From Rebecca billardiae RCC1528 (Eukaryota > Haptophyta): a DNA stretch of 64,000 bases. The position numbers and the translations under genes were made by a program. The notes below the pieces were generated by a model, which was not told the DNA's origin, did not search any database, and saw nothing but the letters and a program-made list of their open reading frames with translations. Location of the stretch: contig OZ251230.1 in assembly GCA_965240325.2 (NCBI GenBank), positions 1,116,001 to 1,180,000 of the forward strand, written 5' to 3'. Below are positions 9,842 through 18,758 of this stretch, one piece after another (positions within the stretch are counted from its first letter, which is position 1; every line of letters starts with the position of its first letter).

Positions 9842-10236
9842 GTCACTCACTTCACACCGTTGATGAGTGATGTCGATGATCACTAGACTGATGACCTGAT
9901 CCTGCTGGGCCGCCTGGGGGTGCGGCCGTGATCAGAGATTATTCAGAGTCGTCGTTGATTGTTGCCGTTGGCCCGCGGTGCAGGTCGCGGAGCGCGCAGC
10001 GTGAAGCCCGCACTGCGGGCTCCGAGACGGTTAGGGCCCGCAGCGTACAGACAGTACCGTCGCCTGCTCGGTTTCCGTCTTCCGTGGGAGACCCCGGGAA
10101 GGCATGACGTCAACGAGGGGGGTGCGTGGTGAAGTCGGAGACTCGGAATCGGCAGCCCGATGCCGGCGCTCGCTCGAACGAAAGCTCGTCGTGATGGCCG
10201 CCGGGAGATCATCACGATGAGCCACGCTTCACGGCT
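9842..10236. other. Intergenic with a fragment of the Helitron-like left end
   Basis: Positions 9970-10021 match the left-end module seen in full at 49317, 60166, 28396 (-) and 38744 (-): GGCCCGCGGTGCAG, then GGAGCGCGCAGCGTG and a GCCCGCACTGCGGGCT hairpin. The later conserved part (AAAAAGATCTTTGATC) is missing and no right end follows, so it is a decayed or truncated end. Confidence 0.55.
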
Positions 10237-12681
10237 TCATCGGCCTGCAGCGTCGCGGGCCGGGACCCTCCTGGCCATCACCACAGGTATGGCCTGTGGT
10301 TGCTGCCGTCGTGCTGCCCCCGCCGCCATCGATGGTCGTCCTGGCACAGCGGTAGTGTTGATGCTTGCCGGTACTCCATGGTCGTAGTTGCCAGGGGCAG
10401 CCCGGATTGCATCACCTGCATTGCCACGCTGATGCCGCTCGTCCAGGGCAAGCGCACCATCCTCGACCACCCCGTCATCGACCGAGTAGATCGTGCCATC
10501 TGGCAAGCGCCAGCGGACGATGGTGACTGCGACGAGCGGCGGCGGTGCGGGCAGCTGCGGAGCGGCGTCCGAGACAGCCGCAATGCGGCCGGTGTGTTTG
10601 TGCCGTCGCTTTGCGGCGCGTGTGCTCTGGTCGCCGGTGCCATGCTCCAGCCTGCGCTTGGGGACAGCGAGCCGACTGAACACCATGCCAGCCAGCTTGT
10701 GCTCAGCGCACCGGCTGGCGCGCGCGTCGCCAGGCATGCCAAAGCAAGGCCGCGTGGTGCAGCCCGCGTGACCACACTTGGGGCTGCTCACGTCGACCAT
10801 GCCGGCCAGCTTGTGCGTAGCGCACCGGCTGGGGCGCGCGTCGCCAGGCATGCCAAAGCAAGGCCGCGTGGTGCAGCCCGCGTGACCACACTTGGGGCTC
10901 CTCACGTCGACCATGCCGGCCAGCTTGTGCGTAGCGCACCGGCTGGGGCGCGCGTCGCCAGGCATGCCAAAGCAAGGCCGCGTGGTGCAGCCCGCGTGAC
11001 CACACTTGAGGCTCCTCACGTCGACCATGCCGGCCAGCTTGTGCGTAGCGCACCGGCTGGCGCGCGCGTCGCCAGGCATGCCGAACGAAGGCTGACTGGT
11101 GCAGCCCGCGTGACCACACTTGGGGTTTCTCACGTCGACCATGCCGGCCAGCTTGTGCGTAGCGCACCGGCTGGCGCGCGCGTCGCCCGGGATGCCGAAT
11201 GAAGGCCCCTTGGTGCAGCCTGCGTGACCACAGTTGGGGCTCCTCACGCCGACCATGCCGGCCAGCTTGTGCGTAGCGCACCGGCTGGCGCGCGCGTCGC
11301 CAGGCATGCCAAAGCAAGGCCGCGTGGTGCAGCCCGCGTGACCACACTTGAGGCTCCTCACGTCGACCATGCCGGCCAGCTTGTGCGTAGCGCACCGGCT
11401 GGCGCGCGCGTCGCCAGGCATGCCGAACGAAGGCTGACTGGTGCAGCCCGCGTGACCACACTTGGGGTTTCTCACGTCGACCATGCCGGCCAGCTTGTGC
11501 ACAGCGCACCGGCTGGCGCGTGTGTTGCCCGGCATGCCGAACGAAGGCACCTTGTTGCAGCCCGCGTGATCACACTTGGGGCTCCTCACGCCGACCATGC
11601 CGGCCAGCTTGTGCGTAGCGCACCGGCTGGCGCGCGCGTCGCCAGGCATGCCGAACGAAGGCTGACTGGTGCAGCCCGCGTGATCACACGTGGGGTGCTT
11701 CACGTCGACCATGCCGGCCAGCTTGTGCGTAGCGCACCGGCTGGCGCGCGCGTCGCCCGGCATGCCGAAGTGAGGCCGCGTGGTGCAGCCCGCGTGACCA
11801 CACTTGCGGCTGCTCACGTCGACCATGCCGGCCAGCTTGTGCTCAGCGCACCGACTGGCGCGCGCGTCGCCCGGCATGCCGAATGAAGGCCCCTTGGTGC
11901 AGCCTGCGTGACCACACTTGGGCCTCCTCACGCCGACCATGCCGGCCAGCTTGTGCGTAGCGCACCGGCTGGCGCGCGCGTCGCCAGGCATGCCGAACGA
12001 AGGCTGACTGGTGCAGCCCGCGTGACCACACTTGGGGTTTCTCACGTCGACCATGCCGGCCAGGTTGTGTGCAGCGCACCGGCTGGCGCGCGCGTCGCCC
12101 GGTATGCCGAACGAAGGCTGCTTGGTGCAGCCCGCGTGATCACATGTGGGGTGCTTCACGTCGACCATGCCGGCCAGCTTGTGCGTAGCGCACCGGCTGG
12201 CGTTGTGCGTCGCCGAGCCAAGGGTGTCCAGACCTAGGGTCCCCAACTCGCACTGCGCAGCGCGGCAAGCTCGGCAGCTTGCCAGCTTCGCCGGCGGCTT
12301 GGGGAGCAAACCCTCAGGATCGGGCGAGCGAGGTGCGCCGCGACCCCCCCCCCCCGGCCCCGGCCGTCGCGGCGCACCCCTGCCTGCCTCGGCGAGTCCG
12401 TTGGACTTCGGCCCTCGCGTGGTTGTGGCCGCCGCTGCCCTGCGGCGCTGACGGCGGGAGGTACGCTGCTCGAAGCTGCCGCGCGGATGAGCGCGCAGCC
12501 TGACGAGGGCCAGGCGAGCGCCGCGCTGCCATCTCTGCCCCAGATCGACCTCCTCCTCGAAGACGGCGACCCTGGACAGTGGGACGCTGCGCTCGTCGTC
12601 ATCGGCTCGGCCGGCGGCCTCGACGTGTACGCGCTCGCGCTCACGGCGGACAACGAGGCCACACTGCCGAGCGCGTGGCAT
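10237..12681 (-). CDS. EsV-1-7 cysteine-rich repeat protein (14 repeats)
   Basis: The open frame is 814 aa. Residues 139-673 consist of 13 perfect-length repeats of 38 residues with the spacing C-x4-C-x16-C-x2-H-x12, preceded by one diverged repeat (C-x4-C-x19-C-x2-H). This is the EsV-1-7 motif, named after a phaeovirus protein and known from the brown-algal developmental regulator IMMEDIATE UPRIGHT. It is probably metal-binding; its biochemical role is not established. A typical unit reads CGHAGC, PSFGMPGDARASRC, then HKLAGMVDV. The C-terminal 145 residues are unique and basic (KRRHKH) and contain a WRLPDGTIYSVDDG segment. The start is uncertain: the first 138 residues are low complexity and overlap another frame on the + strand, so translation may begin nearer the repeats. 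Confidence 0.8.
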   Translation of the reverse strand: MPRARQCGLVVRRERERVHVEAAGRADDDERSVPLSRVAVFEEEVDLGQRWQRGARLALVRLRAHPRGSFEQRTSRRQRRRAAAATTTRGPKSNGLAEAGRGAPRRPGPGGGGRGAPRSPDPEGLLPKPPAKLASCRACRAAQCELGTLGLDTLGSATHNASRCATHKLAGMVDVKHPTCDHAGCTKQPSFGIPGDARASRCAAHNLAGMVDVRNPKCGHAGCTSQPSFGMPGDARASRCATHKLAGMVGVRRPKCGHAGCTKGPSFGMPGDARASRCAEHKLAGMVDVSSRKCGHAGCTTRPHFGMPGDARASRCATHKLAGMVDVKHPTCDHAGCTSQPSFGMPGDARASRCATHKLAGMVGVRSPKCDHAGCNKVPSFGMPGNTRASRCAVHKLAGMVDVRNPKCGHAGCTSQPSFGMPGDARASRCATHKLAGMVDVRSLKCGHAGCTTRPCFGMPGDARASRCATHKLAGMVGVRSPNCGHAGCTKGPSFGIPGDARASRCATHKLAGMVDVRNPKCGHAGCTSQPSFGMPGDARASRCATHKLAGMVDVRSLKCGHAGCTTRPCFGMPGDARPSRCATHKLAGMVDVRSPKCGHAGCTTRPCFGMPGDARPSRCATHKLAGMVDVSSPKCGHAGCTTRPCFGMPGDARASRCAEHKLAGMVFSRLAVPKRRLEHGTGDQSTRAAKRRHKHTGRIAAVSDAAPQLPAPPPLVAVTIVRWRLPDGTIYSVDDGVVEDGALALDERHQRGNAGDAIRAAPGNYDHGVPASINTTAVPGRPSMAAGAARRQQPQAIPVVMARRVPARDAAGR
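10663..12267 (-). repeat. 114-bp tandem repeat array coding for EsV-1-7 units
   Basis: There are thirteen 114-bp units plus a 123-bp diverged first unit. Unit types recur in blocks (SQPSFG followed by TTRPCFG appears twice), indicating higher-order duplications. The Cys and His codons are invariant, while the residues after the second Cys vary (TKQ, TSQ, TKG, TTR, NKV). Confidence 0.9.
12296..12327 (-). repeat. 32-bp shared element, copy 1
   Basis: It is complementary, with one mismatch, to 13937-13968. In the sense of each adjacent gene both copies read as SPDPEGLLPKP and both lie just upstream of the recognisable part of the gene. Confidence 0.7.
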
Positions 12682-13316
12682 GCGCAGGCGCCTGACCGCC
12701 TACTCTTTGCCATCTTCGCGCCGCAGTGGCTCCCGCACAACTTCACCAGCCGCGTGTGCTTTGTGGACGGCCGGTTCCTGCAAGGCGTGCGCCTCGGCGC
12801 TGCTGAACTGACGGCGCCGACTCACTACCTGCTGCTCAAAACCCAGACGCACCGCAGGCAGCTGGCCGAGGCTCAGCGTGCGGCCAGGCATATGTCCGGT
12901 CGCCAGCATCTGTCGCAGGTGCCATGGATGACCGCCGACGCCGTGCTCACCGTCGTGCAGCACCTGCTCGCGCACGGCAAGATGGTCGGCCAAGCTGCGC
13001 CTGCGCTGCGCGCCGAGCGCGCCCGGAGCTCGCCGCGATCGCCGCAGCCTTGTAAGGCATGGGCGCGAGCTTCCCGGCCAAGGCGCATGAGCTCGAGCAG
13101 CGCGCGCAGGCGCGCGCAGCCGCCGCCTCGCTTTGGCCGGCGGCGGCGGCGCGTCGGTTGGGCACGCATGTCGCCCGAACCTGTAGCAAGGCTTGCAGCC
13201 AGTCGATCCTCACGCACGTCGGCACGAAGTGCACGCTCGCCGAAGCTGCAGGCCACGACGAGCCTCGCGCACAAGCGCCCGCCCCGTCGCCGTCGACGAC
13301 TGCCATCAGCTCCTGA
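12487..13316 (+). pseudogene. Unrecognised gene, probably frameshifted
   Basis: From the ATG at 12487 the first 170 residues have the mixed composition of a real protein (QIDLLLEDGDPGQWDAALVV, LLFAIFAPQWLPHNFTSRV, FVDGRFLQGVRLG, VLTVVQHLLAHGKMVGQ). After about 13030 the frame turns into Arg/Ser-rich shadow, while coding-like sequence continues in another frame to 13316 (FPAKAHELEQRAQ, SILTHVGTKCTLAEAAGH). This suggests a frame break plus a stop near 13048. An unrecognised intron is the alternative. No family was identified. The 5' end overlaps the open frame of the EsV-1-7 gene on the other strand by 195 bp. Confidence 0.4.
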
Positions 13317-13936
13317 GCGAACGCACGACCACGCTCGCCCGGTCGGCGGCCGCCTCTAACTCCGGTTGTCGTGCCCGGCGCCGCCCGGGCGGCCGCGGCG
13401 CACCGACCGGCGCCTCAGCTCAGGCTACCGCACGCACGCTCGCGATCGACGCCGCCTACTATATGATCGTAGCAGCATCTATAGGCTGTAATCTGCCCAC
13501 CTCGACGCGCCGACGTGACCGTAAGTGGGCGCGCACGCAACCCTACACGTGGCAGCTGTCGACGGCTGAGTTGCGACACTGCACGACCCTCAGTAGATCG
13601 CCCAGCGCCGGCGACTCGCCGCGCGCACAGGCGAGCGCGCTTGCAGCAGTTGCCCATGTATATGCCCCGACGTGCCAAGCTCGAGAGCGCCTCGAAACTC
13701 GCCCTGGATGGGCCACGCGCGCAGCCTCAAGGGCGCGCGGCCGCAGCCCGGGCTGGGCCCGGCGGAATGCAACAGGTCCTGCGCGGCGGAGAGAGGCGAG
13801 AGTGCGGGGCGAGAAGGGACGGGGATGATCCTCCATGTCTCCCGGTGCCATCCGCCCAGCGCGCGCGAGCGTGCGCGCCGCGAGGGCCGCGCATCAGCCT
13901 GCGCAGCGCGCGTGGTGCGTGCCAGATTGGTCGCCA
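13317..13936. other. Intergenic between two decayed genes
   Basis: No supported gene. It lies between the broken hypothetical gene and the 32-bp element in front of the helicase pseudogene. Confidence 0.4.
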
Positions 13937-13968
13937 TCGCCCGATCCCGAGGGTTTGCTCCCCAAGCC
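13937..13968 (+). repeat. 32-bp shared element, copy 2
   Basis: Inverted partner of 12296-12327, with one mismatch. It lies about 50 bp upstream of the helicase remnant's ATG pair at 14021/14024. Confidence 0.7.
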
Positions 13969-14020
13969 GGCCCGCCAGCAAGGATGGCTGCCGTCCCGCA
14001 ACAAAGACGGTGATGGAGCG

Positions 14021-14953
14021 ATGATGGGGCGCGACGACGAGGCCGCAGCCGTGGAGTACGTGTGCGGCGACGGCGGGCTCTTTCCGCGCGAGTGTGCGGA
14101 GGACTTTGCCGACTTTGCGCGCAAGCTCGAGGGCGTGCGCGCCGCTCGTGAGCGTGCCAGCGCAGCCGCAGCGACGGCCGCGCCGGGGCCGGGGCCGGCG
14201 GCGCGTCCGGCGGCGCCGGCGCCGGCCGCGCCGGCGCGCGCGGGCACCGGCCCCGCGCCCGCCAGCGCGAGCATCGCCGAACGAGTCGCCGCACTCGGCC
14301 TTCGCGCGACGTACGCGCCGCGCTACCGCGTCAACTTTGCGCTCGCGCCCGAGCCGAGTGGCCGGCGGCCGCGCAGTCTGAGCGAGGCGGCGGCCGCGGC
14401 CGCGGCCGCGCGCGAGACGGCGCTGTTGTACGAGGCCTTTGCGCGGCGCGCGGGCCTTGAGTCGCTGCGCGCGCTGCGCGCCTCGCGCCTCGCCCTGGCC
14501 GTCTCCGCCGCCGAGCCCGCCATCCTCTCCGCGGTGCGCGACCACCAAATGGTTATCGTGCAGGCGGAGACGGGCTCTGGAAAATCGACGCAGGTGCCGT
14601 AGATGCTGCTGCGGGCGGGGTACCGCCACGTGGTGGTGACGCAGCTGCGCCGGCTCGCGGCGATCTCGCTCGCGCGGCGCGTCGGCGCCGAGGCGCTCCG
14701 CGAGCCGCGCAGCTCCGTCGGCCACGTCGTCCGCTTCGACTCGACCGCCGGGCCGCGCGCCGCCCTGTGCTTCGTCACTGAGGGGATCCTCCTGCGCGAG
14801 GCGGTGGCGGACCCGGCGCTGCGGCGGCCCGAGGTGTTGGTGCTCGACGAGGTGCGCGAGCGGCACGTCGCGACCGACCTGCTCCTCGCGGTCTGCCGCC
14901 AGATGCTCGCCCACGCCGTCGGGTGGAGCCGTGCTGCGACTGAACTAAAGTAG
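14021..14953 (+). pseudogene. DHX34-like DEAH-box RNA helicase pseudogene (N-terminal part)
   Basis: The frame begins MMGRDDEAAAVEYV and reaches helicase motif I (AETGSGKSTQVP, near 14560-14599). It then hits an in-frame TAG at 14600-14602 where a Gln codon (CAG) is expected. The same frame continues with motif Ia (TQLRRLAA instead of TQPRRLAA), RFDSTAG, FVTEGILLRE and motif II, which reads DEVRERH instead of DEVHERH. Homology stops around 14925, before motif III. The combination with VRFDST and the spacing resembles DHX34, a helicase linked to nonsense-mediated decay. A nonsense codon, loss of the DEAH His, a Pro-to-Leu change and truncation make an active helicase very unlikely. A functional copy should exist elsewhere if the pathway is retained. 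Confidence 0.85.
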
Positions 14954-16285
14954 CTTACCACAGCACGATGCGGGTGGCCCCTGACCGACGATCGTCAACA
15001 CGACGTTAAGCTAGAACAAATCAATAACGCGTCCGACGGCGTGATGAACCGCCGTGAACGCGTCGTCACTGCCTCGGGTTGCAGTCTGCAGAGGTGCCCA
15101 CTGTCAGAGCGCGCCGCCGACCGGCGAGTCGCCGTCGGTACTCGGTCCGCGTCACTGGCCACCGGGCCGCCGCCGGCTGCCCGGCCGCGGCCCGTACGGG
15201 CGTACGGCCGGCCAGGCAGACCGTTAGGCGTTACTGATCATCAGAATATCAGACCACGCGTATACTTCATCATCACGGGACTTCAATGCCATCATCACGG
15301 AGTTGGAGCGGGCGGCGACGACGACTCCGCGGTCCGTCGCCGTCGCGGTCCGACTCCGGAGTCGGCCAGTTGCGGATGAGAGCACTGACGACCATATCTA
15401 CGTACCGGAAACGGTAGTAGACTCTAGTCACAGTAGAGTTCGTCACTCTGAGAGTCTAGAGCCTGGCCAGACCGGCAGACGGTCCGGATACGGACGCCCA
15501 CACGGTGGACTGTCTCAGTGCGAGACCGAGCCACTTCGGAGTCAATATCGTCAGTGAGTGACAGTGTCAGTGACACTCACTACTAATGTCAGACGAATTG
15601 TTAGACAGTCAGTCCGCCGGTCTCATTGACTCATACTCGTCAGTCGTCAGTCGTCAGTCTGGTCACCCTCATGTAACCCGTCCCGATCCGCGGGCTCGGC
15701 TCGCGGCTGTCCGGGTCGCCGGTCTCGCCGGCCGGCGGCCGCGCCCGATCGCATTCACTTCGATTTCGGCCCCGATGGCGATGACGGTCGACGACCGATC
15801 GGCGTAAATTGGGCGCGCCATTATTGATGGCGGCGCATGCCGCCCGCGGCCGCAGCACGCGCGCGCGCAAGTGGCCGATGCATTCAATGGCATCAATATA
15901 TTGGATCAGCCCGTCGTCTGACGACTCTATACGCCTCCTATCTAGATCTGCGCGCTGATCAACACATGTGCGCTGTCCTGACTCATGCCCATCACGGACG
16001 CACGCCGCCTCGTGGCTCGTCGTCGTCCGTCGACGTCGTCAGAGTCTGACGTCGTCAGCGCATGTCTTTCTTTCTCAGCGCGCCGCGTCGTGACACTGAC
16101 AGCGCACGCACAGCTCGCAGATTCTGATTCTGCGAGTGGCAGCCGCCATCCCCTGATCCGCCGCCGAGCCTGGGCGCCAAGCTTCGTAACATGCAGTCGC
16201 CGCTGCCAGCAGCTCGTCGATCGCGTGTAACCCCCGCGTGGGGTGTGTGCGCGCGCCTCATGGCGCGCGCGCCGCCGCCGCGCGC
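14954..16285. other. 1.3-kb intergenic region
   Basis: Lower GC, no long credible frame, and short GTCAGT-type repeats around 15545-15660. It contains the 3' region of the DnaJ gene. No RNA gene was recognised. Confidence 0.5.
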
Positions 16286-18518
16286 TCACTGCTGCGCGCA
16301 CTGCACGCCTCCGCCGCCCGCCTCGCGCTCCTCCTCCTGCGTCGCGTCGCCCGACATGTCGTACACGTTGGTCTTGTACGAATGCACCGGGTCGATGGGC
16401 TCGAGCGTGACGACGTCGTACTCGGCGTCGTCGTCCTTGACGGAGCTCTGCATCAGCGCCGGCGGCAGCGCGGTCTTGAGGATTGCGGCCGCCTTCTCGT
16501 CGATCGTGGCAGGGAACTCGATGTCGAGCATCACAAAGAGATTCCCCGCCTCCATCGGGCTCTTGAAGACGGGCATGCCCTCGCCCTTGACCGCGAACAT
16601 CATTCGCTTGCCCTGAGGGGTGTCCGCGCGCGCGCGCGCGCGCACGGCCACGGCGCGGCGAGCCGCGTCAGCCCGTGCCCGCGTCCACGCGCGCGCGCGC
16701 GGCCGGCGCGCAGTGCGTGCGCGCTGGGCGCATGGCGCGCGCGGCGCGGTCGCTGCGCGCACCGCAGCCTTCGCCGGGTCCGCGAGCGTGTACAGCACCG
16801 AGCCTTTCGACGGCTTGAGCGACTTGTGCACCTCCTCGGCCGACGCGCGGTAGAACTGCGACTTGCCGTCCATCACGCGGAACGCGCCGACGCCCTTGCC
16901 GCGCAGCTGCCCCTTGGCGATCACGTGCTTGAGCTTCTCGACGTCGTCCGTGTCCGCCTTGGCAATCGTCTCGAGCTCGGGGCAGTCCATGTTGAGGTGC
17001 GACTCCCACTCCACCTCCTCGTCGTCCTTGAACGGATCGAACGCGACGGGCGAGACCACCTGCCCGGGCGCCGTCTTAATCAGCAGCTTGCGCCCGTCCA
17101 GGTGCGTGAGCTCCATCCGGAATCCGCACAGCGCCTCCACCAGCGAGATCTTTCGCTTCACGTACAAGTCGGCGCCCTGCGCCCGCACGCGCACGCGCAC
17201 GCGCACGGAGGAGCGGGGTGGGCGTGCACGCGTGAGCACGCGCGTGCGCGCCGCACGCGCGTGCGACACCGGGCCGAGCCGCGTGCGCGCAGCAGAGGTG
17301 GAGCCCGGCAGCCCGGCACAGCGGCAGGGCCGCACCGGCACAGACGGCGGGCGGCAGGCGGGCGGCAGGCGGGCGGCACACGAGCCGCCACGGCCGAGGC
17401 CGCCGCTGCCGCGCGCTGCTGCTCCCACGCGCACGCGCACGCGCACGCGCACGCGCCCGCCTCGATCGCTCACCGCCCGCCTCGCCCGTCCCCCGTCCTC
17501 CCGCCCGCCCCGCCCCCGCCCGCCCCGCGCGCCCCCGCCTCCGCACCTTGCGCCTGAAGTCGGTGTGCGGCTGCTCCTGCAACACAAAGATCACATCGCC
17601 CGGGATCCCGTTCGGGATCTCGTCCGCCTTCTCGTGGAAGGTGAGCTTGTAGCCGTCGGGCGCGCCCTTGGGCACGACGACCTCCATCACCTCCTGAATC
17701 TGCGACGAGCGGTACTGGCTGCCCTGCCCCTCGCACGCGCGGCACCCCTCCTGCACCTGCTGGATCATCGGCCCCATCCTCACGACGCGGATGTTCATGC
17801 CCTTGCCGCCGCACTCGGAGCACGTCTGCATCGAGCCCTGCTCGATGACCTCGCGGCGCATGCGCAGCTTGCGCGTCTTGCCCATGTAGATCTCCTCCAG
17901 CGTCACCGACAGCTGGTGCACCACGTTCTGCCCCTTCTTCATCCCCTGCTGCCGCTGGCGGCCGCCGCGTCCGGCCAGGATGTCAAACAGGTCTGCGCCG
18001 CCGCCACCCATCCCGCCGCCCTGCTCGAGGCCCTCCTCGCCGAAGCGGTCGTACGTCTGGCGCTTCTCGGGGTCGGAGAGCACCTCGTACGCCTTCTGGA
18101 TCTCCTTGAACTTCTCGGGGTCGCCGCCCTTGTCCGGGTGGTGCTTGGCAGCCATCTTGCGGTACGCCTTCTTGATGTCGGCCGCGCCCGCGTTCTTGTC
18201 CACCTCGAGCGCTGCGTAGAACTTGGTTGTGTCCACGTCACCACGCGCGCCGCGCCGGGCGCCGGGCATGTCGTCGTCGAAGCCGGGGAAGCCCCCGCCG
18301 AAGAACCTGCCACGCGCCGCACCACCCGCGCGCGGTGCGCCGGGCGTGTCGGCAACACCGCACATGCGCGCGCGCGCGCGCCGCGCGCGCGCGCGCGTGC
18401 GGCCTCGCTGGCCGGCGGCGCGTGCCGCGCTGCCCAGCGATGAACGGTCCACAGGACGTTCGGACGGGCGCTCCGAGCGCGCCCGCGGCCCACGCGAGCG
18501 CCGACGCCGCGCTCACAT
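16286..18518 (-). CDS. Type I DnaJ (Hsp40) co-chaperone, four exons, CAQQ C terminus
   Basis: The exons are 18518-18517 (AT of the start codon), 18306-17547, 17176-16763 and 16612-16286, giving a 500-aa protein. It starts MFFGGGFPGFDDDMPG, with a J domain (HPD at 57-59), a Gly-rich linker, a shortened Cys region, and C-terminal beta-domains ending GGGGVQCAQQ, a CaaX-type prenylation signal found in type I Hsp40s. Type I DnaJ delivers unfolded proteins to Hsp70 in the cytosol. Two oddities stand out. Only the middle two of four CxxCxGxG motifs remain (C163/C166 and C189/C192), so one complete zinc site is gone. About 97 residues (298-394) are inserted between APGQVVSP and RMMFAVKGEGMP, where YDJ1-type proteins have only a few. 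The exon assignment is supported by frame continuity at every junction. Confidence 0.9.
16613..16762 (-). other. DnaJ intron 3 (150 nt, phase 0)
   Basis: Donor GTGCGCGCAG after DPAKAA and acceptor CCTCAG before GKRMMF. A multiple of three, open in frame, with long alternating CG tracts at 16625-16645. Confidence 0.75.
17177..17546 (-). other. DnaJ intron 2 (370 nt, phase 0)
   Basis: Donor GTGCGGAGG after TDFRRK and acceptor GCGCAG before GADLYVKRK. The reading frame changes across it, which confirms splicing. It holds (GCGCAC)n tracts at 17184-17205 and 17430-17455 and repeated GGCGGCAGGC units near 17345-17375. Confidence 0.9.
18307..18516 (-). other. DnaJ intron 1, splitting the start codon
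   Basis: ACAAT|GTGAGC ... GTGGCAG|GTTCTTC. The AT of exon 1 joins the G of exon 2 to make ATG followed by FFGGGFPGFDDDMPG. It contains a tract of alternating CG at 18366-18397. The alternative upstream frame (to 18452) gives Arg/Ala-rich sequence with no DnaJ similarity. Confidence 0.7.
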
Positions 18519-18758
18519 TGTGGCGGTTGGAGGGAGATTAGCAGTCAACCTCCACGCTCCCCGAGGCCTTGTGCAAGCGCATCTGGGCTGCGCTGGGCGC
18601 GTCTCGACCGCTGAGCCGGACTTCCGCTCGTCTTGTCCTGGTCCGGTGCAAGCAAGCGAAGCCGGTAAAAGTGTCCACCTTCGACACCGGACCCCCGCCC
18701 CGGATCTACAGATCAGTCTCGCCAGGCGGCCACGCCAGCCGCCGCGGTGCTCCGCGAG
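18519..18758. promoter_or_regulatory. Head-to-head promoter region, DnaJ and SLC44-like genes
   Basis: These 240 bp between divergent start codons must carry both core promoters. No TATA box was recognised. Confidence 0.45.

Noticed and set aside
10663-12267. CRISPR-like array
   Set aside because: The 114-bp units are coding throughout with conserved Cys/His codons; there are no spacers.
10237-12681. EsV-1-7 gene as proof of viral integration
   Set aside because: The family is also cellular in algae, the neighbours are ordinary spliced eukaryotic genes, and no viral structural or replication gene is present.
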